Source: CAVYGN01 sp963796325
GTDB lineage: Bacteria; Spirochaetota; Brevinematia; Brevinematales; JAOACQ01
Reading direction: 5' to 3'
Assembly (NCBI GenBank): GCA_963796325.1
Contig: CAWCLF010000003.1
Location: 538,572-602,571 of the forward strand
Length of the DNA: 64,000 nucleotides
Numbering within the stretch: the first letter of the stretch is position 1; every line of letters starts with the position of its first letter. Below are positions 9,019 through 18,376 of the stretch, piece by piece. Made by a program: the position numbers and the translations under genes. The notes beneath the pieces were generated by a model. It was not told where the DNA came from and made no database searches. It worked only from the letters and a program-made list of their open reading frames with translations.

Positions 9019-9849
9019 ATGAATGTTCTGTTATATACCCAGTCGTATTATGCCAGAAATATATTTGTCAATGCTCTGCTGCCCGCGGGAATAACTTTAT
9101 TCCACTCGGAACAACCGGAGAATGTCATCAATGATATTCAAAGGCATCACCCTGAAATAGTTGTTTTAGACGTTATAAAGGAAGATTTTGCTGCCATCTT
9201 TAAACTTGTAAAAGAAATAAAAAATCATGCTTCAGGGGAAGTGAACAAGACAGGTATAATTCTTCTTATCGGCACTATCGATAAGCAAACTATTTCGAAT
9301 GCAATTCAGTATGGTGTTATCGGATTTATTAAAAGTAACGCTACGGAAGAATTCGTTTACAGATATATTATGGATGTTTATCAAAAGCTCCGCGGTATTC
9401 CACCCGAAAGAAAATATATACGGGTTAAAATCGATCCTAATGACGGGATAGGCATTAAATTCCGCTCTCCTGTGAATTCGCAGCTCATTATCGGTCAAAT
9501 TAAAGATATCAGCTTCGGCGGTATAGCTGTCGAACTTGTCGGGTCATTTCCTCCCGATTCAGTGACTGTTGGCTCTGAAATAAAAAATATGCAATTTATT
9601 TTAGATGAAAAGGATATATTCATAGACGGTGAGGTTGTTGCCTGCCAGAAAAATACTTGTGCGTTTCGGTTTAAGGACATGTCAACAGAAATAAAAGAGA
9701 CCGTTTCCCACTATGTTTTTAGAAAAATATCCAGTATAGAAGAAGAGACTAAAGCAACGCAGGAAGGTACCGGAACCGCTGAAAATTCAGGAAAAAAGGA
9801 AAATTCCCTGGAGCAGGATAAAGAGTCTGAATCAAATGAACAACAATGA
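9019..9849 (+). CDS. Receiver-like plus PilZ domain protein
   Basis: 276 residues. The N-terminus (1-125) looks like a response-regulator receiver: IVVLD places the candidate phosphoacceptor at Asp51, and GVIGFIKSNA supplies the conserved Lys, but the usual acidic pair near the N-terminus is missing. A PilZ domain follows: RKYIRV at about 134 and DISFGGIAVEL at about 162, matching RxxxR and DxSxxG. The last 40 residues are a polar, Glu-rich tail. It likely links a signal to c-di-GMP binding; whether it is phosphorylated is doubtful. Confidence 0.75.
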   Translation: MNVLLYTQSYYARNIFVNALLPAGITLFHSEQPENVINDIQRHHPEIVVLDVIKEDFAAIFKLVKEIKNHASGEVNKTGIILLIGTIDKQTISNAIQYGVIGFIKSNATEEFVYRYIMDVYQKLRGIPPERKYIRVKIDPNDGIGIKFRSPVNSQLIIGQIKDISFGGIAVELVGSFPPDSVTVGSEIKNMQFILDEKDIFIDGEVVACQKNTCAFRFKDMSTEIKETVSHYVFRKISSIEEETKATQEGTGTAENSGKKENSLEQDKESESNEQQ

Positions 9850-9943
9850 TTAAATAATATTTATGGAACTATGTACTTTACAAGCAACCTATAGAAGCGG
9901 GTTGGTAATTATTAATAAAATTTATTTATTAGGGAGATGATTT

Positions 9944-10300
9944 ATGTTGGAATTCTGTGCAAGCTACGAATCTTTGTTTGTTTTTTTGATGTTAATCGTT
10001 GGGTTTGCTACTTTAATAGTAGTAATTTTAATTGAAATAAATTCCCAAAACATGAAAAATGATGTATGGGGTTGTATCAATGACCTGGCAATGTTTTTAA
10101 ATTACCAACAAATAATAAGATTAAAAAAAGAAGAAAAATTAAGCGATTATGAAATGAATGATCTTATTAAATACTGGATTGTGGAACATGAAAATAATCC
10201 TAAAAAATTGACTGATAAACAATGGCAAGTTAAATATGATAAGGCTTTTGAGATTCTTAAATCATATCTTAATAATCAGATTTCACCTCTAAAAAAGTAG
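9944..10300 (+). CDS. Small membrane-anchored protein of unknown function
   Basis: 118 residues from ATG 9944, which has AGGGAG about 8 bp upstream. One transmembrane helix at about residues 10-32 (LFVFLMLIVGFATLIVVIL), then a charged cytoplasmic-type domain rich in Lys and Asn. No family recognised. It stands alone between the receiver-PilZ gene and the DUF3892 gene. Confidence 0.55.
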   Translation: MLEFCASYESLFVFLMLIVGFATLIVVILIEINSQNMKNDVWGCINDLAMFLNYQQIIRLKKEEKLSDYEMNDLIKYWIVEHENNPKKLTDKQWQVKYDKAFEILKSYLNNQISPLKK

Positions 10301-10362
10301 CAGGAAAATTTATTAGCATATATGCCGCCAATCAATTTTAATGAAGAACCAAGGAGGCTATT

Positions 10363-10644
10363 ATGTTTCACATTCAAATTATCGGGATTCAATTTGAAGA
10401 AAATCGTCATGAACATGAGTATATTAAATGTTATAAATGGATCGATACGGAAAATAAAAAAACGGGATTTTCATCAAAAGCTCAAATAGTAGGATTTATC
10501 AATGCCAATCCGGAAACAGTTTTTGTAAAAGATGAAAAGGGCAGTGTTGAAGTATTTGTAGTTGATGTACAGCCTCCATATTTAAGGACGAAAACCCCAG
10601 ATGATGAATATACAGATAACCTTCTATCTTTGCCTGCTTTTTAA
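10363..10644 (+). CDS. DUF3892 protein
   Basis: 93 residues with AAGGAGG upstream of the ATG. The layout HEHEYIKCYKWIDTENKKTGFSSKAQIV, a central VKDEKGSVEVFVVD and the end PPYLRTKTPDDEYTDNLLSLP match DUF3892. Function unknown; cytoplasmic. Confidence 0.75.
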   Translation: MFHIQIIGIQFEENRHEHEYIKCYKWIDTENKKTGFSSKAQIVGFINANPETVFVKDEKGSVEVFVVDVQPPYLRTKTPDDEYTDNLLSLPAF

Positions 10645-10739
10645 TAAAATATTTGCCTTATGCCGGAATTTTTAAAATCCGAAGTTTAACTTCATTATAA
10701 TAAGTGAAGGGAAATCAGAAAAACCTGGAGAGGTGTATT

Positions 10740-11036
10740 ATGTCAAGCGATTACTTTGAAGAGAGAAAAAAATCTGAAAGAAAACCGGTATGCATGGAAG
10801 CAGTTTATGAGTTGAAGGGAATACAAGCCGCTTGTGAAATTTTAGATATATCATCTACAGGATTAAAAATGAGGGTAAAGGGTCTGCTTTATAAGGATGA
10901 TAAAGTTAATATTAAATTAGATAAGCAGATCTTCCCATCGGTAGTGATGAATGTAAATGGAAATATAATTGGTGTTAGATTTGAGCAGTTATCGGATGTT
11001 CAGCTAAATTATCTTCTGAAGTTGAAAGACTTTTGA
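10740..11036 (+). CDS. Small PilZ domain protein
   Basis: 98 residues from ATG 10740, which has GGAGAGG about 8 bp upstream; a GTG at 10704 in frame is less likely. RKKSERKPV supplies the first c-di-GMP motif and DISSTGLKM the second (DxSxxG), so it is a better PilZ candidate than its paralogue at 8628-8918. Both share the C-terminal LSDVQLNYLLKLKDF-type ending. No output domain, so it would act by protein contact. Confidence 0.75.
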   Translation: MSSDYFEERKKSERKPVCMEAVYELKGIQAACEILDISSTGLKMRVKGLLYKDDKVNIKLDKQIFPSVVMNVNGNIIGVRFEQLSDVQLNYLLKLKDF

Positions 11037-11177
11037 AGTAGTCAAAAATAATCTTGCATGTCAGGTTTCAATTTTGATAAAACCATTGATCATAAGTAGA
11101 ATAAGATGAGTTTCTACATGAAGATATTTTATTGGATCAATCAACACTGATATGTCCATCCAAGGAGATAAAAAGAT

Positions 11178-11864
11178 ATGAAAACCAAGGCATTTATTCA
11201 TTCGATAGGTATGGCAGTTCCTGATAATTTTCTAAGTCAGGATGAATTATACAAGCTCGTCAGTAATTCGCTGCCTGATGATGAGAGGCTGCAGAAATTC
11301 ACAAAAAGTTTATATAAGCATTCTGGGATTGAAAAAAGACACAGTGCTATCAATGACTTGAAAAATGTTCCTGATTTCCCCCATTTCATACCTTCCGGTA
11401 AGATACTGGAAGAAGGACCCTCAACCTTGTATAGAAATTCAATTTATATAGAAAAAGCACCGGAAATTGCCGAGAAAGCCGTGAAAAATGCTTTATCCGA
11501 CCTACCTTCCTTGAGACCTGAAACAATTACTCATTTGATAACCCTTAAGTTGTACTGGATTTTCTGCACCGGGTTTAGACTTGCACTTGATAAGAAAATC
11601 GGTCTTAAGCCGGATATCAGCCGTATAAATATTGATTTATGGGATGTATGGCGGCAATTCCTGCGCTTTCAGTTGCTCTGGAATCGTATTAATATTTGTT
11701 CAAAAGACCTGTTTATTAGGATGGAAAACTTTAAAAGAACTAATCCAGGAAATAGGAATATGTGTACAACAATTTATAAAGGAACTGTCACTGAATTAAA
11801 TTTAAAGATTAAGGGTGAAAATTCCAGGTGGAGTGGACTTGAAGTCTATTTTGTAATATTATAG
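11178..11864 (+). pseudogene. Decayed type III polyketide synthase (chalcone/stilbene synthase-like)
   Basis: The N-terminal 120 residues read like a type III polyketide synthase: IHSIGMAVPDN, then SGIEKRHSAI, then a helix into TITHLIT. The frame then slips. The expected catalytic-Cys region continues in frames as CTGF, then GLKPDISRINI, and FMGCMAAIPALSVALES is readable only in another frame near 11640-11690. The gene stops about 150 codons short of a normal 350-residue enzyme, and the tail after 11720 is unrelated. I conclude at least two frameshifts and a truncation. Confidence 0.75.
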
Positions 11865-12014
11865 GCATATCGAACAGAAGGGAATATTATGACGACCGAT
11901 TATTGTCAAAAAACAAAAAGTTATGAATGGATTGTTATCCGATACGGAGGGAAAATCATCTGTGCTTTGAGGATATTTCTTAATGATTGGCGAGCTTTTA
12001 ATGATTATTGAAAA

Positions 12015-12035
12015 CAGGCGCCATACAGGCGCCTG
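12015..12035. terminator. Bidirectional terminator-like hairpin
   Basis: CAGGCGCC (12015-12022) pairs with GGCGCCTG (12028-12035), 5-nt loop. It sits between convergent genes (11864 ends +, 12069 ends -), with A-rich and T-rich flanks. Confidence 0.6.
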
Positions 12036-12068
12036 CTGTTTATACGGTATGAAATATGGCAATTTTTA

Positions 12069-12839
12069 TTAATTCAATGTTACATTAGTCAAAGAAAAAG
12101 AACCAAGCCACATACCTGAGCCTGACAGCGGGCTCGGGCTGAATGATATTCCACCCGTCGACAGACCTGAGTTGCCAAAGCCGGTGGTTACAATTCCGAC
12201 AAAAATATCAATAGGCGCACCGGAAGACAAGCCGGTTGCAGAAGCCCATATGCTGGGGGGTAAATTAGTCGTTAAGGTACCAGAAGGTATAATAATAGAA
12301 TAATATGGGCTGTTCGAGGGCGAAAGATTTGTAAAGATCCCTATAAAATATTCTATGCCGGTAGCCGGGGAACCGGCAGACCAGGTTACGGTATTAGGGA
12401 GGGAGGAATTCCAATCGGGGACATTTGCCGGGGCTGTGATAACAGGGGCGGTGTATTGGGTCCCTGTCGCCGTATAGGTAATGCTGTTATAGGTGACAGT
12501 AACAGTTACACTGGCGCCGGCCCCGATAGTGACATTGCCGATATACGAACTCTGGCCTCCATTCCAGGTCATGGGGCTTCCATTCAGGATTACAGTCGCG
12601 GTTGAAATTTGATTATTACCGGAATCCTGAACCTGGACAGATTCATTAACTGCGGTTCCGCTGGCTACTGTGAATATATTAGCAAAGATGAAAATACCGG
12701 AGCCTGAGCTGGAACTGCTGGAATTGACGCCCCCCGAACTGGAACTTGATGATCCCGATGAACTCGGGCCGGAGTTGCAAGACGCAAGCAGCAGAATAAG
12801 CAGGATTGCAGGATAAGCTGTTTTAATAATGTTCAACAT
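12069..12839 (-). CDS. Poly-Ser lipoprotein of unknown function
   Basis: 256 residues. The lipobox is LLLASC (Cys at 21), then a long Ser/Gly linker, then a Ser/Thr/Gly-rich domain of alternating strands with Ig-like character (VTITYN-like strands, NTVTWSAGSPATG). It is likely surface-exposed or periplasmic, anchored by lipid. The same poly-Ser style after the lipobox occurs in the beta-helix lipoprotein at 25276. The ATG has AGGAGG just upstream on the minus strand. Confidence 0.65.
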   Translation of the reverse strand: MLNIIKTAYPAILLILLLASCNSGPSSSGSSSSSSGGVNSSSSSSGSGIFIFANIFTVASGTAVNESVQVQDSGNNQISTATVILNGSPMTWNGGQSSYIGNVTIGAGASVTVTVTYNSITYTATGTQYTAPVITAPANVPDWNSSLPNTVTWSAGSPATGIEYFIGIFTNLSPSNSPYYSIIIPSGTLTTNLPPSIWASATGLSSGAPIDIFVGIVTTGFGNSGLSTGGISFSPSPLSGSGMWLGSFSLTNVTLN

Positions 12840-13223
12840 AGTTTTCCTCCTTATGAAATCTTATCATACACTTTATAATATCATATAACAAGAATGCGTT
12901 ATTGATTTAATGGAGGTATTAATTATGGCGGAATTTATTAATAGAGAAGAGCGATTGATAAATAAATTTTTATAATAATATAACGGTCCAATTATATTTA
13001 CTTTTAAAAGGGCTGTCAATTAAAATAGAACAATTAAATCGATATATCTAAATTGTATTTTGCTGGCATTCGTTTCAATACAAATTTTGACAAAAATATT
13101 CTATAGAGTTACTATATTTTTACCTTTAAGGGTGTAGCCAAATTGTAGCCGTTTTTTGAGAATATAACACTTTTGGTTTTAGACTTTATATCTTGGCTGG
13201 ATAATCGATTGTGGTCTAAATTG
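12840..13223. other. Intergenic, with a possible ATPase-gene stub
   Basis: A strong GGAGG (12912-12916) precedes an ATG at 12925 that encodes only 16 residues (MAEFINREERLINKFL). These resemble the start of archaeal-type ATPase proteins, so this may be a gene stub. The rest is AT-rich without a gene. Confidence 0.25.
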
Positions 13224-13255
13224 CGGTTTTTGTCAAGGGAGTTGTCGCTTTTATT

Positions 13256-14284
13256 TTACGCCGCAATCAACGATTCCTTGTTAGTCTTACTCGGGTTTAA
13301 AAATACCGATTCTATCCTTTCCCATTTTTTAGATTCTCCTGACCATCTTTCAGGATGCCTGCTTTTTGCCGCATCATAAGTTTTCGCTCTCATCAGGAGT
13401 ATTGCCTTATCTTTACCGTCATGTCTCTGTGCAGGGGTCACATATCCAATCCCTGAATGAAGATGCTTATTGTTATACCAGTCTACGAAATTCTGCATCC
13501 ATATTTCCGCCGCTTCTATTGTCTCGAAACGGCCAGGGTATTTTACATTATACTTTAAAGTCTTAAACAATGATTCTGAGTAAGGGTTATCGTTACTTAC
13601 GCTCGGCCTTGAAAACGATGGCATAACCTGTAGCCTCTGCAAGGTCGATAACATCGTTGCTCCTTTCATAGGAGAACCGTTATCTGAATGTAGATACAAG
13701 CCCTTTAAATCAATTGTTTCTCCGATCTCGGCCATAATCCTGGCGGCATGATCGGAGCTTTCCTCCTCGTGCATTTTCCAGCCGACTATCTTACGGCTCC
13801 AGACATCCTCAAACAGATAGAGATAGAAGTACTTACCCTTGATATGACTGGATATATAGGTAATATCCCAGCTCCATACCTGGTTGGGCCCTGTCGCTTC
13901 CAACTCTCTTGGGGTTTTTCTCGCCGTTTTCGGCTTCGTTTCATATCTATGGTGAAGCATATTTTTTTCCTTCAAGACACGATAAAAAGTCGATTCTGAT
14001 CCTTTATAGACCCCTTCCTCGGCCAGTAATGGTACTATTTCATTCGGGGTCATATCTATGAACCTCTCAGAGCAGCAACAGGAGATGATTTCCTCTCTTT
14101 CTTCTGCTGACAGGGCATTCCTGGGTTTATATTCCCGTATTTTTCTCCTATCTCCTTCAAGATTTTTATCCCAGCGCTGAATGGTCCTGATGTCATAACC
14201 TGATTCTTCACAAGCCTTATCCCTGCTTGCCCCTGTCATAACTGCCTCATTTATCAAATCACAGATATTTATCCTTATATCCAT
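13256..14284 (-). CDS. IS3-like transposase OrfB, copy A
   Basis: 342 residues. An N-terminal helix-turn-helix segment precedes the integrase core: WSWDITYISS (first Asp), LYLHSDNGSPM (second Asp), NPYSESLFKTLK (Glu), and a C-terminal WYNNKHLHSGIGYVTP. The DDE triad is complete. It is normally made as an OrfAB fusion by -1 frameshifting; an A9 run at the end of orfA supports that. It differs from copies B and C at scattered residues (for example INICDLINEAVMTG). Confidence 0.9.
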   Translation of the reverse strand: MDIRINICDLINEAVMTGASRDKACEESGYDIRTIQRWDKNLEGDRRKIREYKPRNALSAEEREEIISCCCSERFIDMTPNEIVPLLAEEGVYKGSESTFYRVLKEKNMLHHRYETKPKTARKTPRELEATGPNQVWSWDITYISSHIKGKYFYLYLFEDVWSRKIVGWKMHEEESSDHAARIMAEIGETIDLKGLYLHSDNGSPMKGATMLSTLQRLQVMPSFSRPSVSNDNPYSESLFKTLKYNVKYPGRFETIEAAEIWMQNFVDWYNNKHLHSGIGYVTPAQRHDGKDKAILLMRAKTYDAAKSRHPERWSGESKKWERIESVFLNPSKTNKESLIAA

Positions 14285-14289
14285 GGGAG

Positions 14290-14772
14290 TTAATCTTCCT
14301 CTTTGCCGAATAGCTTGTTCAGTTTTTTTTTAAGCACCAGCAGAGAAGTAACCTCGGCTATAGTTTTATCCTTACGATTAATTTCCTTTTCTAACTCGGC
14401 TATTTTTATTTTCAATTGCTTGATTTCATCCCTGGCTTCATTATTAGATAACACTGATTTACACTCCTGTTTCCAGAGCTCGATATGCGTTGTCTGAAGT
14501 CCGTTTTTCCTTAGCCACTGTCCCAACTCTTCTCCCGATTGATTGGCTGAATCTATCACCGCCTGATACTTTTCAGATAGTTTCCAACCTCTCGGACTTC
14601 TCTCCTGGTATCCTCTGGATACATTATTCTGGATCATTTTCCTCCAATTGTAAAGGGTCTGATCACTCACTCCTATTTCCTGACTTAATTCTGTTACTGT
14701 TTTCCCGCCGGGAATACACATCTTTTGAACGATAGTTCTCCTGAATTCTTCTGAATGAAATTGACTTTTCAT
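14290..14772 (-). CDS. IS3-like transposase OrfA, copy A
   Basis: 160 residues with a helix-turn-helix (FRRTIVQKM, then TVTELSQEIGVSDQTLYNWRK) and a C-terminal leucine-rich coiled coil (IKQLKIKIAELEKEINRK). It binds the IS ends. The end of the gene contains a run of nine A that could serve -1 frameshifting into OrfB. Confidence 0.88.
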   Translation of the reverse strand: MKSQFHSEEFRRTIVQKMCIPGGKTVTELSQEIGVSDQTLYNWRKMIQNNVSRGYQERSPRGWKLSEKYQAVIDSANQSGEELGQWLRKNGLQTTHIELWKQECKSVLSNNEARDEIKQLKIKIAELEKEINRKDKTIAEVTSLLVLKKKLNKLFGKEED

Positions 14773-14990
14773 TTTTTGTCTCCTAATATTTTAGGCGACA
14801 ACTATCCTAACACACGGGGCCTTTTATCTATTATATCTTTATGCAATCCGGTACACGTAGTGACCCTGGGTCGTCAAAAATAATCATCCTCCCGTTAATT
14901 TTAGTGACCCAACCCTCCTATTAATTTAATAAGCTATTAGGTCAATAGTACTAATCATAAAATAGAACTGAATGTTGCCCTTTTATTTTC

Positions 14991-15230
14991 TCACTGATCT
15001 TTTAACTTAATACAACCTAGAGCTGGGACTAATGCAGCATGAATTTGATATCGATCACTACCCAACTTCTTTGCTAACGCCTTATACTTTTTATTGTTTT
15101 CTAATGTGTAATCATAGTCAAAATTGTTAGTTCCCGTTTCTCGGCCTAATATCGACAAAGCAACGAGATGATCAATAAAATGCTCACACTGCTCATCATC
15201 TACAAATATAATACCAACTGCTTTTGCATA
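14991..15230 (-). pseudogene. 3' fragment of an unidentified gene inside the composite transposon
   Basis: An open frame of 79 codons plus stop runs from the inner edge of IS copy B to a TGA at 14991-14993, with no start. It reads VGIIFVDDEQCEHFIDHL, LSILGRETGTNNFDYDY and ends GCIKLKDQ. It is not recognised; its size and composition would suit an immunity-type or other small accessory protein. Copy B removed its 5' end. 14820-14990 holds no gene. Confidence 0.5.
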
Positions 15231-15262
15231 CGGTTTTTGTCAAGGGAGTTGTCGCTTTTATT

Positions 15263-16291
15263 TTACGCAGCAATCAACGATTCCTTGTTAGTCTTACTCG
15301 GATTTAAAAATACAGATTCTACACGTTCCCATTTTTTACATTCTCCTGACCATCTTTCAGGGTGCTTACTTTTTGCAGCCTCATAAGTGTTTTCTCTTGT
15401 CTGTAGGATAGCTTTATCTTTACCGTCATGCCTCTGTGCAGGCGTTACATATCCAATACCTGAATGAAGATGCTTATTGTTATACCAATCTACAAAATTT
15501 TGCATCCATATTTCTGCCTCTTCCATTGTCTCAAAATGGCCAGGGTATTTCACATTATATTTCAATGTCTTAAACAATGATTCTGAGTAAGGATTATCGT
15601 TACTTACGCTCGGCCTTGAAAATGAAGGCATAACCTGTAGCCTCTGCAAGGTCGATAACATCGTTGCTCCTTTCATAGGAGAACCATTGTCAGAATGTAA
15701 ATACAAGCCTTTCAAATCAATGGTTTCTCCGATTTCTGCCATCATCCTTGCGGCATGTTCAGAGCTTTCCTCCTCCTGCATTTTCCAGCCGACTATCTTA
15801 CGGCTCCAGACATCCTCAAACAGATAGAGATAGAAATACTGGCCCTTGATAAGACTGGATATATAAGTAATATCCCAGCTCCATACCTGATTAGGCCCTG
15901 TCGCTTCCAGTTCTCTTGGCGTTTTCCTTGCCATTTTGGGCTTTGTTTCATATCTATGATGAAGCATATTATTATCTTTCAATACACGATAAAAAGTAGA
16001 TTCTGATCCTTTATAGACCCCTTCCTCGGCCAATAACGGCACTATTTCATTCGGCGTCATATCTCTAAATCTCTCGCTGCAGCAGCAGGAGATGATCTCC
16101 TCCCTTTCTTCGGCCGACAGGGCATTAGAAGGCATTACATTTCTCAATTTTCTTCTGTCTCCCTCAAGATTTTTATCCCAGCGCTGTATGGTCCTGATGT
16201 CATAACCTGATTCTTCACAAGCCTTATCCCTGCTTGCACCTGCTGTTACAGCCTCATTAATCAAGGCGCAGATATCTATCCGTATATCCAT
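15263..16291 (-). CDS. IS3-like transposase OrfB, copy B
   Basis: 342 residues, identical to the copy at 58512-59540. Complete DDE motifs: WDITYIS, LHSDNGS, YSESLFK. Confidence 0.9.
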   Translation of the reverse strand: MDIRIDICALINEAVTAGASRDKACEESGYDIRTIQRWDKNLEGDRRKLRNVMPSNALSAEEREEIISCCCSERFRDMTPNEIVPLLAEEGVYKGSESTFYRVLKDNNMLHHRYETKPKMARKTPRELEATGPNQVWSWDITYISSLIKGQYFYLYLFEDVWSRKIVGWKMQEEESSEHAARMMAEIGETIDLKGLYLHSDNGSPMKGATMLSTLQRLQVMPSFSRPSVSNDNPYSESLFKTLKYNVKYPGHFETMEEAEIWMQNFVDWYNNKHLHSGIGYVTPAQRHDGKDKAILQTRENTYEAAKSKHPERWSGECKKWERVESVFLNPSKTNKESLIAA

Positions 16292-16296
16292 GGGAG

Positions 16297-16779
16297 TTAA
16301 TCTTCCTCTTTGCCGAATAGCTTGTTCAGTTTTTTTTTAAGCACCAGCAGAGAAGTAACCTCGGCTATAGTTTTATCCTTACGGTTAATTTCCTTTTCTA
16401 ATTCTATGATTTTTGCTTTCAAACCCTTGTTTTCTTCTCTATATGAGTTATTAGATAACACTGATTTACACTCCTGTTTCCAGAGTTCGATATGCGTTGT
16501 CTGAAGTCCGTTTTTCCTTAGCCACTGGCCCAACTCTTCTCCCGATTGGCTTGCAGTGTCTAATACCGCCTGATATTTATCAGATAGTTTCCAGCCTCTC
16601 GGGCTTCTCTCCTGGTATCCTCTAGATACATTATTCTGGATCATTTTCCTCCAATTGTAAAGGGTCTGATCACTCACTCCTATTTCCTTGCTCAATTCAA
16701 TCACGGTCTTTCCGCCAGGAATACACATCTTTTGAACCGCAGCTTTCCTGAATTCTTCTGAATGAATTTGACTATTCAT
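16297..16779 (-). CDS. IS3-like transposase OrfA, copy B
   Basis: 160 residues, identical to the copy at 58024-58506: helix-turn-helix GVSDQTLYNWRK and C-terminal coiled coil. Confidence 0.88.
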   Translation of the reverse strand: MNSQIHSEEFRKAAVQKMCIPGGKTVIELSKEIGVSDQTLYNWRKMIQNNVSRGYQERSPRGWKLSDKYQAVLDTASQSGEELGQWLRKNGLQTTHIELWKQECKSVLSNNSYREENKGLKAKIIELEKEINRKDKTIAEVTSLLVLKKKLNKLFGKEED

Positions 16780-17057
16780 TTTTTATCCCCTAATATTTTA
16801 GGCGACAACTATCCTAACACACGGGGATTGTTAAACTCGTTCGACTCCAGCTAGCCCCAAATACTATTCACTTCGTGCAATTGCATAATTGCATAACCAT
16901 ATTATAAATACATTTCTTTTCTATCCATGCCTTGGAAAAACTTGTACATGGTTCTAGAGCAGAGTCAATATCCTCTTTCTAAAAAAGTTAAATTTTGAAT
17001 TAATTTCTTTAATTTGTTAAAATATTGACGGGGGAATATGTAGTTGGGAGTCGGGCA

Positions 17058-17291
17058 ATGGGGATGCAGGATTATGAAATCAATTTGTTGATGAGAGATT
17101 ACAGCTACTTTCAGGACAATCGTTTCAATATCCAATCGGTTTTTAAGAATGAAGATAGCAATGTGCTCTGTGTAATTCTTGACTTGAAAACAAGGGATTT
17201 AAAGGACCTTGTTAATAATTTCGGATGGAAATGTATTTTTGATGAAAATGTTAAAGATGATCAGGAACTTTCAATCTGTATTACAAAATAA
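17058..17291 (+). CDS. Small protein of unknown function
   Basis: 77 residues from ATG 17058, preceded by GGGAG 7 bp upstream; a TTG at 17025 is an alternative. Sequence MGMQDYEINLLMRDYSYF, then NVLCVILDLKTRDLKDLVNNFGWKCIF. It has a mixed alpha/beta pattern and no signal peptide. Not recognised. Confidence 0.45.
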   Translation: MGMQDYEINLLMRDYSYFQDNRFNIQSVFKNEDSNVLCVILDLKTRDLKDLVNNFGWKCIFDENVKDDQELSICITK

Positions 17292-17875
17292 TATCAGATT
17301 TTACATCTAAATTAGCAGCAACTGTCTTTTAGGATAATAAGTAACCTTATCGTATCCTTTAGTCATATGTTCCTTCTTATCATTTTTATTAACTGCCATA
17401 TAAGTTGAACTTAAATAATAAGAATCAATTCTTAATGATATTTAGTTTGATGTAGAAGGAATATTTTTCTTAGGATATCAAGATTGGTTGCTAAAAGTGC
17501 AGATCCTAGGTCACTATTCATGCCGGATACTTGTTAAAGTACTTTTTTATTATCCCTAATTATTATTTATTTTTGTTGCAAAGTATTACCGTATAAGATA
17601 AAATAGAGTGGGTATAAATTGGTACCAATTTGGGTACACTAAATTTTTACTTTTTGGGAAATGAGGCAATCTTAATTGATTCTCATTCAAAGAAATAGGA
17701 AAATTGAGTTCTTATTGTTTTATCCCTCTCTCTCCGAATATTTCTTTTCTGTAAAAAAGCTAAGTATTCGCCAATAATTGCCTTCTTTATTCCAGCTTTG
17801 CCATTCTCCTTGAATTTTGATATCTGTGGAACGTGATTAGAATAAAGAATAAAATTATCGTTGCGGAGGTAATAC
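17292..17875. other. Intergenic region
   Basis: About 580 AT-rich bases. A palindrome TTGGTACCAA lies near 17620. I see no gene; a 64-codon minus-strand frame here has no supporting signal. Confidence 0.4.
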
Positions 17876-18376
17876 ATGCCAGAAATATTTAATCATAAAA
17901 AAGAGAAGTTTGAAATACATCAAGCATCTATCCTTGAATTTATCTGGCACACTACCAAGGGGTTATCAAAAAATATTGATTCAAAGCGCCTGAATTTTGA
18001 AATCAGATCACTCGATCCTGGAAAATTTTCATATCCATATCATTTCCATAGGAATGCAGAAGAAATGTTTGTGATCCTTTCCGGGCAAGCAATATTAAGA
18101 ACACCTGATGGTTTCAAAGAATTGAAAGAGAGCGATATTGTTTTTATGGAAATCGGACCAACCGGAGCCCATCAATTATATAATAATTCAGATAACCCTT
18201 GCATTTACCTTGATCTTGGAACAAAGGTTGATATGGATGTTTGTGAATATCCGGATTCGGGCAAGGTTAATATTGAGGCGCAAGAAATTTATGAAACAAT
18301 TGACAGAGTTGATTATTTCAAAGGCGAAGATAAGGTTAAAGAAAAATGGCCTGGTGAAATTATAAAGAAAAGATAA
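17876..18376 (+). CDS. Cupin-domain protein
   Basis: 166 residues with GGAGG upstream of the ATG. The cupin motif 1 is clear, PYHFHRNAEEMFVILSG (HxH...E...G, two His and one Glu as metal ligands), and motif 2 is GAHQLYNNSDNP. Single-domain cupins bind a metal and range from isomerases to sugar-binding proteins; the substrate here is unknown. Cytoplasmic. Confidence 0.85.
   Translation: MPEIFNHKKEKFEIHQASILEFIWHTTKGLSKNIDSKRLNFEIRSLDPGKFSYPYHFHRNAEEMFVILSGQAILRTPDGFKELKESDIVFMEIGPTGAHQLYNNSDNPCIYLDLGTKVDMDVCEYPDSGKVNIEAQEIYETIDRVDYFKGEDKVKEKWPGEIIKKR

Larger units (their letters stand above)
13224..14819 (-). mobile_element. IS3-family-like element, copy A
   Basis: 1596 bp. The end upstream of orfA reads CCCCGTGTGTTAGGATAG inward; the other end reads CGGTTTTTGTCAAGGGAG inward, and both continue TTGTCGC. 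It has diverged from copies B and C by scattered substitutions. Confidence 0.85.
13224..16826. mobile_element. Composite transposon built from two 1596-bp IS3-like copies
   Basis: Two directly repeated copies (13224-14819 and 15231-16826) bracket 411 bp. The outer flanks are ATTG at 13220-13223 and ATTG at 16827-16830, a 4-bp target duplication of the same size as the CAAG around the third copy. The inner flanks (CCTT at 14820, CATA up to 15230) do not match. The whole unit therefore seems to have moved as one. Confidence 0.65.
15231..16826 (-). mobile_element. IS3-family-like element, copy B
   Basis: 1596 bp, same ends as copies A and C. Its encoded proteins are identical to those of copy C, indicating recent transposition. 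It is the right arm of the composite transposon. Confidence 0.88.

Noticed and set aside
11889..12011. 40-codon frame (MTTDYCQKTKSYEWIVIRYG and on) after the decayed polyketide synthase
   Set aside because: Too short to judge, no clear ribosome binding site; possibly a remnant.
16835..16870. GTTCGACTCCAGCTAGCCCC resembling a tRNA or tmRNA 3' end next to the composite transposon
   Set aside because: The bases around GTTCGACTC do not form a T-stem and no matching 5' acceptor strand is seen upstream.
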